Assembly: GCA_036491755.1 (NCBI GenBank)
Contig: DASXBJ010000063.1
Location: forward strand, 1-11,953
Direction of reading: 5' to 3'
Length of the DNA stretch: 11,953 nt
DNA from: DASXBJ01 sp036491755
GTDB taxonomy: Bacteria; Chloroflexota; Dormibacteria; Dormibacterales; Dormibacteraceae
The position numbers and the translations under genes were made by a program. The notes below the pieces were generated by a model. It was not told where the DNA came from, ran no database searches, and saw only the letters and a list, made by a program, of their open reading frames with translations. Position 1 is the first letter of the stretch; every line of letters starts with the position of its first letter. Positions 1-7,957 of this stretch are shown here, piece by piece.

Positions 1-495
1 GCCGGCGAGCGCGCCGGGTTCAAGCACATGGCGCCCACGGCGAACCGCGTGCGCAAGGGCGACCTGGTCTACGTCGACCTGGGCAGTCGCAACATGGGCT
101 ATTACAGCGACTGCAGCCGCCAGACCGTGTGCGGCAAGCCGAGCGCCGAGCAGCTGCGCTTCATGGAGACGCAGATCGCGATCGTGAAGGAGTGCACCCG
201 GCGCATGGAGCCCGGGGTGACCATCGCGTCGATCGGCGAGGTTGCGCTGCGGATGGCCAAGGACGCGGGCTATGCGGACAACCTGTACTTCCGCGGCCAC
301 GGCATCGGCGCCGCCATCCAGAACCGCCCCGCCTTCGCTCCTGGCAACCAGGCGCGCCTCGAGCGCGACATGGTGTTCGCCTTCGAGCCGATGCTCGTCA
401 AGTTCAAGTTCGGCACCGCCTGCTGGGAAGACGTGTGGCACGTGACCGCGGACGGCGTCGAGCGCCTGAACGCATCACCATTTCGCTTCTGGTGA
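1..495 (+). CDS. M24 family metallohydrolase, C-terminal part (5' end outside window)
   Basis: The frame is open from base 1, so the 164 visible residues are the catalytic half of a longer protein. They form the pita-bread fold of M24 enzymes (Xaa-Pro aminopeptidase/prolidase, creatinase and ectoine hydrolase relatives). All five dinuclear-metal ligands are visible: D26 in VDLG, D37 in SDCSR, H100 in RGHGIG, E129 in FEPM and E143 in WEDV. The upstream substrate-pocket His (H9, in FKH) is also present. The sequence differs clearly from the other two M24 genes here (for example SDCSRQT where they have SDLSRT), so it is a distinct type and not a recent copy. Its TGA stop overlaps the GTG start of the next gene, so the two are probably translationally coupled and share an operon. 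Whether it acts on peptides or on an amidine- or lactam-like compound cannot be told. Confidence 0.9.
   Translation, partial: AGERAGFKHMAPTANRVRKGDLVYVDLGSRNMGYYSDCSRQTVCGKPSAEQLRFMETQIAIVKECTRRMEPGVTIASIGEVALRMAKDAGYADNLYFRGHGIGAAIQNRPAFAPGNQARLERDMVFAFEPMLVKFKFGTACWEDVWHVTADGVERLNASPFRFW
492..495 (+). other. GTGA start/stop overlap between M24 and Ldh2-family genes
   Basis: The GTG start of the dehydrogenase shares bases with the TGA stop of the preceding M24 gene. There is no convincing ribosome-binding site upstream, so re-initiation by terminating ribosomes is the likely mode of translation. The same arrangement recurs at 6607-6610. Confidence 0.7.
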
Positions 496-1526
496 GCGCG
501 CTGAGGTTCCGGACCCACGACCTGCGTGCCCTCGCGTCGACCGCGCTGCACAAGGCCGGGCTGGTCGAAGAGGAGGCCGCGCTGGTGGCGGAGATCCTGA
601 TCGACGCCGAGGAGCGCGGCTACGACTCGCAGGGCGTGATGCGCCTGCCCCAGTACCTGGGATGGGCGAAAGCAGGCGAGTATCGCTCACCCGCGGTGAT
701 CACGGTGACGCGCGATGCGCCGTCGGCGATCGCGGTCGACGGCGGCCACGGCTGGGGTCACCCCGTGACCGTCAGTGTCATGCGGATGTGCATCGAGCGC
801 GCGCGCAAGACAGGGTCCTGCATCGGCGTCGCGTCGAACGCCGGCCACATCGGGCGCCTCGGCTACTACGTCGAGAGAGCCGCCGAGGACGAGGGGATCA
901 TCAGCATCCTGTGCTGCGCGGGCAGCATCTCGTCGCCGGTGATGGCGCCCTGGGGCGGCCTCGAGGCGCGCCTCTCGACGAACCCGATTGCCTTTGGGTT
1001 TCCGTACCCGGGCGGCGCGCCGGTGGTGGTCGACGTCTCGACCACGCAGGCGGCGGGCGGCAAGGTGGCGCTCGCCACGACCACGGGCCGCTCGATCCCC
1101 GACAGCTGGGCGTTCGACGCGCAGGGCAACCCCACCACCGACCCGGCCCTGGCACGGCCGCCGAACGGGACCATGGCGCCGCTCGGCGGGCACAAGGGCT
1201 ACGCGCTTGCGGTCGCCGTCGAGCTGCTGTCGGCCGCGCTGGCAGGCGACTACCCGAACGCGGAGGACGGCATGTTCATCGCCGCGATCGACCCCGCGGC
1301 AGTGACGACGCCGGAAGTGTTCGGCCGCGCCGTGGCCGCGCTGGACAGCAGCGTGCGGAGCAGCGCCCCGCGCCCCGGCTTCGATGCACCTGTCCTGCCG
1401 GGCACCGGCAGCGCGGCGCGAAGGCAGCGATCGCGTGACAATGGGGTCGAGGTCCCGGCCGAGGTGTGGCAGAAGGTCGTCGAAGCGACAGCCGGACTCG
1501 GGCTCAAGGCGCCGGACTCGATGTGA
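492..1526 (+). CDS. Ldh2/malate-L-lactate dehydrogenase family oxidoreductase with atypical active site
   Basis: This 344-residue protein has the usual length of the NAD(P)H-dependent Ldh2 family (PF02615). That family includes malate, lactate, ureidoglycolate and sulfolactate dehydrogenases, diketogulonate reductase YiaK and delta1-piperideine/pyrroline-2-carboxylate reductases. Family blocks are seen in order: SQGVMRLPQY (46-55), GHIGRLGYY (118-126), WGGLEARLSTNPIAF (154-168), VDVSTTQAAGGKV (180-192), TTDP (215-218) and LGGHKGYALA (231-240). The family motif is normally SHGVxR; here it reads SQGVMR, so the catalytic His is Gln47 (codon CAG at 630-632), while Arg51 is kept. The GTG at 492 was chosen because it overlaps the preceding TGA by four bases and gives a family-length N terminus; no Shine-Dalgarno sequence is evident. 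The open frame extends further upstream, but only as a shadow of the M24 gene. The substrate is unknown: a 2-keto acid or cyclic imine would suit the family. Confidence 0.88.
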   Translation: MSALRFRTHDLRALASTALHKAGLVEEEAALVAEILIDAEERGYDSQGVMRLPQYLGWAKAGEYRSPAVITVTRDAPSAIAVDGGHGWGHPVTVSVMRMCIERARKTGSCIGVASNAGHIGRLGYYVERAAEDEGIISILCCAGSISSPVMAPWGGLEARLSTNPIAFGFPYPGGAPVVVDVSTTQAAGGKVALATTTGRSIPDSWAFDAQGNPTTDPALARPPNGTMAPLGGHKGYALAVAVELLSAALAGDYPNAEDGMFIAAIDPAAVTTPEVFGRAVAALDSSVRSSAPRPGFDAPVLPGTGSAARRQRSRDNGVEVPAEVWQKVVEATAGLGLKAPDSM

Positions 1527-1542
1527 TCAAAGGGGAAGCGAT

Positions 1543-2754
1543 ATGTACGGCTTGAAGTTGGACATTCCCTACCAGCCGAAGGTCGCCTTCGACTGGGAGA
1601 GCCGCCAGCCATGGCTGCAGCTCCCGTTCCCGCAGGCGGAGTACGACCACAGGCTGAAGCGTGTTCGCCAGGCCATGGCCGATGCGGGCATGGACGCGCT
1701 GGTCATCTACGGCGCGCCCGGCGGCGACGACGCGTCCGCGCGCTGGCTCACGAATTTCAGCACCTTCGGAGGACCGCAGGCCGTGGTGGTGCAGAAGGAC
1801 GCCGACCCGTGGCTCTTCTGCAGCCGCAACCTGCACGGCGAGCCCATGCACAGCCTGTACTGGCAGACGTGGGTGAAGGAGGCGCACCCCGCCGCCGCAG
1901 GCGACGGCCCCGCGGTGAGGGCTGCCGAGATGCTGGCCGCGACCTCGGCGCACGTCATCGGCGTCGTCGGTTGGGAGTCGCTGCCCCGCACGTGGGCGGA
2001 GACCCTCGTCCGCATCCTCCCAGGCCGGGAATTCGTCTCGGCCACGCCCATGCTCATCGAGCTGCGCTCGATCAAGAGCCCGCTCGAGATCGCGAAGCTG
2101 CGCCAGGCGAGCCAGGTCGCCGGCGAGGCGCTGAGAGCCGCCATCCAGGCCAGCCGGCCCGGAGCCTCCGAGCACCAGGTCGCCGGTATCGGCAACGGGA
2201 CGATGTTCGCTCTCGGCGCCGAGGCCGTTGCGTTCGACACCGCTGTCGGGGCAGGCCCGCGCGCAGGCCTCAAGCACAGCGTCCCGACCGGCCGGATCAT
2301 GCAGGACGGCGACATGGTGTTCATCGACATCGGGGCCAAGATCGACGGCTATCACTCCGACCTTTCGCGCACGTTCGTCATCGGCGAGCCCACCGCCGAG
2401 CAGCGCCGCTTTCTCGCCACCGCGGAGCGCATGTTCCAGGTTTGGCTCGACGAGGCAAAGCCTGGCTCCGTGGTGCCCGAGCTCAAGGCCAAATGCAAGG
2501 ACATCGCGTACGCGGCCGGCTACGTCGAGGAGCACATGCCGATGGGGCAGGGGCACGGGCTCGGGACCGCCATGTGGGAGATGCCCTGGTTCTCGTTCGA
2601 GGCGGCCCAGGTGCTGCAGCAGGGCATGGTTTTCGCGCTCGAGCCGATGCTGGTCAAGCTCGGTTTCGGCACGGCGGTCGTCGAGGACACGATGCTGGTC
2701 ACCAGGGATGGGGTGGAGGCGATGTCAGGCCTGCCCACCTCCCGGTACCTCTAA
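1543..2754 (+). CDS. M24 family metallohydrolase (creatinase/Xaa-Pro peptidase-like), complete
   Basis: A 403-residue two-domain M24 protein: a creatinase-type N-terminal domain (about 1-180), then the pita-bread catalytic domain. Metal ligands are D262 (FIDIG), D273 (SDLSRT), H338 (GQGHGLG), E367 (ALEPM) and E381 (VVEDT); the pocket His H245 lies in AGLKH. No signal peptide is seen, so it is cytoplasmic. The ATG at 1543 is preceded by a strong Shine-Dalgarno sequence (AAAGGGGAAG, 1529-1538), 16 nt after the dehydrogenase stop. It resembles the M24 gene at 6607-7800 along its whole length, roughly half identical by eye, sharing PKVA(F/Y)DWESR near the N terminus, SPLEIAK, GASEHQVAG and EPMLVKLG. 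The two are therefore paralogues on opposite strands. The family includes proline peptidases, creatinase, ectoine hydrolase DoeA and the DMSP lyase DddP; the fold alone does not choose among them. Confidence 0.93.
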   Translation: MYGLKLDIPYQPKVAFDWESRQPWLQLPFPQAEYDHRLKRVRQAMADAGMDALVIYGAPGGDDASARWLTNFSTFGGPQAVVVQKDADPWLFCSRNLHGEPMHSLYWQTWVKEAHPAAAGDGPAVRAAEMLAATSAHVIGVVGWESLPRTWAETLVRILPGREFVSATPMLIELRSIKSPLEIAKLRQASQVAGEALRAAIQASRPGASEHQVAGIGNGTMFALGAEAVAFDTAVGAGPRAGLKHSVPTGRIMQDGDMVFIDIGAKIDGYHSDLSRTFVIGEPTAEQRRFLATAERMFQVWLDEAKPGSVVPELKAKCKDIAYAAGYVEEHMPMGQGHGLGTAMWEMPWFSFEAAQVLQQGMVFALEPMLVKLGFGTAVVEDTMLVTRDGVEAMSGLPTSRYL

Positions 2755-2767
2755 AGGAGCAGGAAGC

Positions 2768-3610
2768 ATGCCTTTCGCCAAGTCAGACGGGGTCAAGATC
2801 TACTACGAGCTGCGGGGCAGCGGCGAGCCGCTGGTCCTGTTGCCCGGCCAGGCGAGCGACCACAGCTCCTGGAACGACGTGGCCGGCGACTACACGGGCA
2901 CCCACCAGGTCGTGCTGGTCGACTACCGGGGAACCGGGCAGAGCGACATGCCCACCACGCCGCCGTATTCGACGCGCCTGTTTGCGAACGACATCATCGC
3001 TGTGCTCGACGATGCAGGCTTCGACCGCGCCCACGTCTTCGGGATCTCATTTGGCGGGCGGGTCGGGCAGTGGCTGGGCATCGATCACTCGGACCGCCTC
3101 GGCGGGCTGGTCCTCGGCTGCACGACGCCGGGCAACGCCCATGGCGTGAAGCGGCCTGACGACGTCGTCGCGTTCTTCGCCAGGCCACCGGAGGACCCGG
3201 AGGTCGCGTTCCGCAAGCGGATGGAGCTCTTCGTGACCGACAGGTTCTACGACGAGCACCCGGACTGGGTCGAGCTCTTCAAGCAGCGCCGCGCCGCCGC
3301 CAGGATCCCGCCCGAGGTCTCCGACCAGCACGAGATCGCCTCCGAGGGGCACGACTCGTGGGACCACCTGCCCGAGATAACCGCGCCGACGCTGGTCATC
3401 CACGGCACCCAGGACCGGCTGAACGCCTCCGGCAACGGTCCGCTGCTCGCATCGCGCATCCCCGGCGCCGAGCTGCACATGGTCGAGGGCGCCCGCCACC
3501 TGTTCTACGTCGAGTTTCGCGATGAGACGCGGGACACCATCCTCGATTTCCTCAGCCGCAATTCCATTTCCACCATCACCGAGCGGGCGACGCCCAGCCG
3601 GAACCACTAG
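2768..3610 (+). CDS. alpha/beta hydrolase
   Basis: A 280-residue single-domain alpha/beta-hydrolase fold protein without a signal peptide. The catalytic triad is readable: nucleophile Ser94 in GISFGG, Asp216 in HGTQD and His244 in GARHLF. The strand-turn block VDYRGTGQSD (51-60) is typical of the family. Where many members have His-Gly at the oxyanion hole, this one has Pro-Gly-Gln (26-28), a common variant. The start is firm: AAAGGAG at 2753-2759 sits 8 nt before the ATG and 13 nt separate it from the upstream M24 stop. It probably hydrolyses an ester, lactone or C-C bond in an intermediate of the pathway encoded by the operon, but hydrolase substrates cannot be read from sequence. Its last 15 or so residues, after FLSRN, extend beyond the fold and look unstructured. 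Confidence 0.92.
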   Translation: MPFAKSDGVKIYYELRGSGEPLVLLPGQASDHSSWNDVAGDYTGTHQVVLVDYRGTGQSDMPTTPPYSTRLFANDIIAVLDDAGFDRAHVFGISFGGRVGQWLGIDHSDRLGGLVLGCTTPGNAHGVKRPDDVVAFFARPPEDPEVAFRKRMELFVTDRFYDEHPDWVELFKQRRAAARIPPEVSDQHEIASEGHDSWDHLPEITAPTLVIHGTQDRLNASGNGPLLASRIPGAELHMVEGARHLFYVEFRDETRDTILDFLSRNSISTITERATPSRNH

Positions 3611-3619
3611 AGGTCAAAG

Positions 3620-4605
3620 ATGCGAATAGGTCTGACCCTGCCCAACCGCGGAATCCTGTTCGGCGTCACCGACGTCGAGACCATGCTCCACCTGTCGGAG
3701 GAGGCCGATCGCTCTGGCCTGTTCGATGCCGTGTGGGTCGGCGACAGCCTGCTCGGCAAGCCAAGGCTGGAGTCGATCGCGCTGCTGGCCGCCGTCGCCG
3801 GCCGCACCAAGAAGGTGCGCCTCGGCACGGCGTGCATGGCCAGCTTTCCGCTCCGCGACCCGGTGCTGCTCGCCTACCAGTGGGCCAGCCTCGACGTGAT
3901 ATCCAGCGGCCGCACGGTGCTCATCGCGTGCACCGGCCTGGTCGAGCAGGAGGGCGCGCGCGTGGAGGGCGGGCTGTACGGCCTGGTCAACGCGCAGCGC
4001 GTGACCCGGCTCATCGAGTGGATCGAGATCCTCCGCCTGCTGTGGACCAAGGACAACGCGTCGTTCCATGGCAAGGAGTACAACTTCGACGGCATCAGCG
4101 TCGAGCCCAAGCCCGCGGCCAAGCCCATGCCGCCCATCTGGATCGCCAACAACGCGCCCGCCGAGAACCGCGAGCTGGTGGAGAAGACGCACCGCCGCGC
4201 GGTCAAGTACGGCGACGGCTGGCAGACCTCGATCTGGGAACCCAAGGACCTGGAGTGGCGCGTCAAGGACATGATCGAAAAGATCAAGGAGGGCGGCAAG
4301 GACCCCGACACCTTCGACCGCTGCATCTATCACAACATCAACATCAACGAGGACGAGGAGGCTGCCGTGGAGGAATCGAGGCGGTTCCTCGACCAGTACT
4401 ACGTGCCGACCAAGTTCTCGGACAAGGACGTGCGCGAGTGGGTCGCATTGGGCTCACCGGACAAGTGCATCGCGCACCTGAAGCGACTGGAGAGCATGGG
4501 CGTCACCGACGTCGGGCTGCGGATCACGAGCTGGGACCAGGCCGGCCAGTACAAGCGGCTGGTCGAGGAGGTCCTGCCGGCGCTGCAGCCGGCGCGGAGC
4601 CCGCG

Positions 4606-4609
<4 letters not shown>
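3620..4609 (+). CDS. luciferase-like (LLM class) flavin/F420-dependent oxidoreductase
   Basis: A 329-residue TIM-barrel protein of the bacterial luciferase-like superfamily. It opens with the first barrel strand MRIGLTLPNRG and shows FDAVWVGDSLL (35-45), VRLGTAC (66-72), the helix region RDPVLLAYQWASLDVISSGR (79-98) and the PKP...PPIWIANNAP block (163-180). Members use FMNH2 or F420 for monooxygenation or dehydrogenation; which cofactor is used here is not evident. ATG 3620 follows AGAGG at 3609-3613, which overlaps the stop of the hydrolase gene, with a 9-nt gap between the genes. It is the last gene of the + strand operon. Its TAG stop shares three bases with the stop of the convergent ATPase gene (CTAG, 4606-4609). 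Monooxygenase plus hydrolase neighbours suggest oxidative ring or C-N bond cleavage, which is inference. Confidence 0.92.
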
Positions 4610-5602
<993 letters not shown>

Positions 5603-5616
<14 letters not shown>

Positions 5617-6610
5617 CGTTCTCCACGTTGCGCATCAGCACCCAGCACCGCGCGTCCTTGCCGGGCTCGACCTCTTCCAGCGGCGGCTCCTCAACGCTGC
5701 AGCGGCCCACCCTGAACCTGCATCGCGGGTGGAACTTGCAGCCGGGCGGTGGGTTGGAGAGGTCGGGGGGGTTGCCGGAGATGGTCACCAGCCGCTGCTT
5801 GCGGTTGGAGTCGATGCGCGGGATCGAGCGCAGCAGCGACCACGTGTACGGGTGCTGAGGGTTCTTGAACACCTGCCGCGTCTCGCCCGCCTCGACCACG
5901 CGCCCGGCGTACATGACCATGATCCGCTTGCACAGGCTTGCGACCACCGACATGTTGTGCGTGATGAGGATGATCGCCGTCCCCTGCTCCCGGTTCAGCT
6001 GCCGCAGCAGCGCGATCACCTGCGACTGGACGGTCACATCGAGCGCGGTGGTCGGCTCGTCCGCGATGAGGAGCGATGGTGCGTTGGAGACGCCCATGGC
6101 GATCATGGCCCGCTGCCGCATGCCGCCCGAGAACTGGTGGGGATACTCCTTCGCACGCTGCTCCGGCGATGCAATCCGCACCTGGCGCAGCAGCGGCACG
6201 ATCCGCTGGTGCGCCTCCTTGCGGTTGTACTTCGTGTGCGAGTCCATGGCCTCTTCGACCTGGAAGCCAACCCGAAGGACCGGGTTCAGCGATGTCATCG
6301 GGTCCTGGAAGATCATCGCGATCCGGTTGCCGCGCAGCTCCCTGGCCTCCGACTCGTCCATCTTCACGATGTCCTCGCCTTCGAACATCACCTTGCCGCC
6401 GACGATGCGGCCAGGGTCCGGCACAAGCTTCAGCACCGACAGCGCCGTCATCGACTTGCCGGACCCCGACTCTCCCACGATGCCCAGGGTCTCGCCGCGA
6501 TTGATCTCAAAGCTCACGCCGTCCACCGCCTTGACCGTGCCCGACGACGAGGCGAACCAGGTCTTGAGATCCTCGACCTGCAGGAGAGTCCGGCCGCTCG
6601 CCGAGCTCAC
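5603..6610 (-). CDS. oligopeptide/dipeptide-type ABC transporter ATP-binding protein (OppD/DppD-like)
   Basis: A 335-residue ATPase, partner of the next gene. It carries Walker A GESGSGKSM (46-54), Q102 in FQDPMTSLNP, signature SGGMRQR (161-167), Walker B LIADE (181-185), H-loop His218 and the C-terminal CKFHPRC region. Its cysteines 291, 297, 304 and 322 mirror those of the OppF-like protein. SGGMRQR is typical of the D subunit, whereas SGGQRQR is typical of F. The open frame continues far upstream of 6610, but that part is a shadow of the M24 gene. GTG at 6610 is preferred because it overlaps the M24 TGA stop (GTGA) and places the first beta strand at the usual distance. No Shine-Dalgarno sequence is seen there, so coupling to the M24 gene is likely. 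Confidence 0.92.
6607..6610 (-). other. GTGA start/stop overlap between M24 and OppD-like genes
   Basis: Read on the - strand, the GTG start of the ATPase overlaps the TGA stop of the M24 hydrolase. No ribosome-binding sequence precedes it. This ties the hydrolase and transporter into one transcript and suggests coupled expression. Confidence 0.7.
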
Positions 6611-7800
6611 GAGTAGAGCGCGGTGGGCTGCCCCGAGAGGGCCTCGATCCCCTCGGCGGTAATGAGCATCGTGTCCTCCATGACGGCGGTGCCCAGGCCC
6701 AGCTTCACCAGCATCGGCTCGAGCGCGAAGATGTGGCCCTGCTCGAGCACCGTGTCGCCCAGGTATGTGAGGTAGGGCAGCTCGAACAGCGAAACGCCGA
6801 GCCCGTGGCCCCAGCCGAGCGGCATGTGCTCCTCTTCGAAGCCGTCGGCGGCCGCGATCTTCACGCACTCGACCTGGATGTCCTTGATGGCGACGCCAGG
6901 TTTGGCCATCCGCATCCACACCGCAAACAGCTTCTCGGCCGTCTGCAGCATGCGGCGCTGGTAGTCGTCGGGCTCGCCCACCACGATCGTGCGCGAGAGG
7001 TCGGCGTGGTAGCCGTCGACCTTGGCGGCCATGTCCAGGAACACCATGTCGCCCTCCTGCATCAGGCGGGGGCTCGGATAGCCGTGCTTCAAGCCGGCGC
7101 GCGGACCCGCGACCACGGCGCTGTCGAAGGCCAGGTCCTCGGCGCCGAGCGCGAACATCACCTGGTGCGCGAGGCCGGCGACCTGGTGCTCGCTGGCGCC
7201 GGCGTGGCATGCCTCCATGGCGGCGCGGATCGCCTGGCCGGAGATCTGGGCGGCCTGCCGCATCTTGGCGATCTCGAGCGGGCTCTTGATGGCGCGCAGC
7301 TTCAAAAGCGCCTGATCCGCACTTTCCAGCTTCGCGTCCGCAATCCCCTCCGCGAGGGCGGCGGGCCAGTAGCCGGGGAGCTCGGCCAGGCCGACGATCC
7401 CGATCGTGCGCACACCCTTCTGGCGGCTCAGCACCGCGACGACCTCTTTCGTCAGGCTCGAGGTCGAGGGCACCAGCTCGGCGTGCCGGAACCACGTTTG
7501 GTAGAAGAGCGTGTGCATGGGCTCGCCGTGCATGGCCATGTTGGCGAACAGGAACGGTTCGCCATCGGGCAGCAGAACGACCACCGCCTGGCCGAGGAAC
7601 GGCGTGAAGTTGGAGAGCCAGCGCACCGCCGCATCGTCACCGACCCGCGCGACGGCGACGAGGGCGTCGAAGCCGTGCTCCGACATCGCGTTGCGCGTGC
7701 GTGCGATCCGATCGTGATATTCCTCTTCGGGGAAGGGCAGGACCATCCAGGGCTTGCGGCTTTCCCAGTCGTACGCCACCTTCGGCGTGTATGCGGCCAT
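6607..7800 (-). CDS. M24 family metallohydrolase, third copy, first gene of the transporter operon
   Basis: A 397-residue creatinase/prolidase-type protein with an N-terminal creatinase-like domain and a pita-bread catalytic domain. Metal ligands are D256 (FLDMA), D267 (ADLSRT), H332 (GWGHGLG), E361 (ALEPM) and E375 (VMEDT); the pocket His is H239 in AGLKH. The usual Gly two residues after the first Asp is Ala258 here, a mild change. The ATG at 7800 follows an excellent Shine-Dalgarno sequence (GGAGGGG, 7803-7809 on the complementary strand); in-frame sequence further upstream, running into the binding-protein gene, is non-coding shadow. It is a paralogue of the gene at 1543-2754. Leading an operon with two peptide-type ATPases, it is the best candidate for the enzyme acting first on whatever the transporter brings in. 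A peptidase on imidodipeptides is the plain reading; a creatinase- or ectoine-hydrolase-like activity is also possible. Confidence 0.93.
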   Translation of the reverse strand: MAAYTPKVAYDWESRKPWMVLPFPEEEYHDRIARTRNAMSEHGFDALVAVARVGDDAAVRWLSNFTPFLGQAVVVLLPDGEPFLFANMAMHGEPMHTLFYQTWFRHAELVPSTSSLTKEVVAVLSRQKGVRTIGIVGLAELPGYWPAALAEGIADAKLESADQALLKLRAIKSPLEIAKMRQAAQISGQAIRAAMEACHAGASEHQVAGLAHQVMFALGAEDLAFDSAVVAGPRAGLKHGYPSPRLMQEGDMVFLDMAAKVDGYHADLSRTIVVGEPDDYQRRMLQTAEKLFAVWMRMAKPGVAIKDIQVECVKIAAADGFEEEHMPLGWGHGLGVSLFELPYLTYLGDTVLEQGHIFALEPMLVKLGLGTAVMEDTMLITAEGIEALSGQPTALYS

Positions 7801-7957
7801 GACCCCTCCGTTCTGTCGTTTTTGCGCAGCGTGCGAGCCGACCCATATTAGTGCAGGTTTGCGAGCGGGCCTGCGCATGGATTTGCGCGCACGTGCCGGA
7901 TCTGTGGTTTCATTGCAGCGTTTTTCGTTTCGGGAAAAGGGAGGCACAAGCACACTC
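7801..7957. promoter_or_regulatory. divergent promoter region between M24/opp operon and binding-protein operon
   Basis: This 157-nt spacer must start both divergent operons. It is visibly richer in T and A than its surroundings. On the + strand a weak sigma70-like pair can be read: TTGCGC (7822-7827), 18 nt, TATTAG (7846-7851). Short repeats are present: TGCGAGC at 7832-7838 and 7860-7866; TTTGCG at 7821, 7858 and 7882; and an inverted repeat GCGCA-tggatt-TGCGC (7873-7888). These could be binding sites for a shared regulator, but no regulator gene lies in the window and the repeats are short for such GC-rich DNA. Confidence 0.45.

Noticed and set aside
129..491. Upstream extension of the Ldh2-family frame inside the first M24 gene
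   Set aside because: The translation is an Arg-rich shadow of the M24 coding frame; family similarity starts right after the GTG at 492.
1504..2556. A 350-residue - strand open frame antisense to the second M24 gene
   Set aside because: Shadow of the real gene, without motif, start signal or plausible operon context.
1543..2754. Naming this M24 protein DMSP lyase (DddP), ectoine hydrolase (DoeA) or creatinase
   Set aside because: The metal ligands are common to the whole family and no subfamily-defining residues could be verified by eye; none of the usual partner genes is recognised.
4576..4593. Inverted repeat GCCGGC-gctgca-GCCGGC as a terminator for the convergent genes
   Set aside because: It lies within the coding end of the LLM gene, has no T tract, and such GC palindromes are expected by chance at this base composition.
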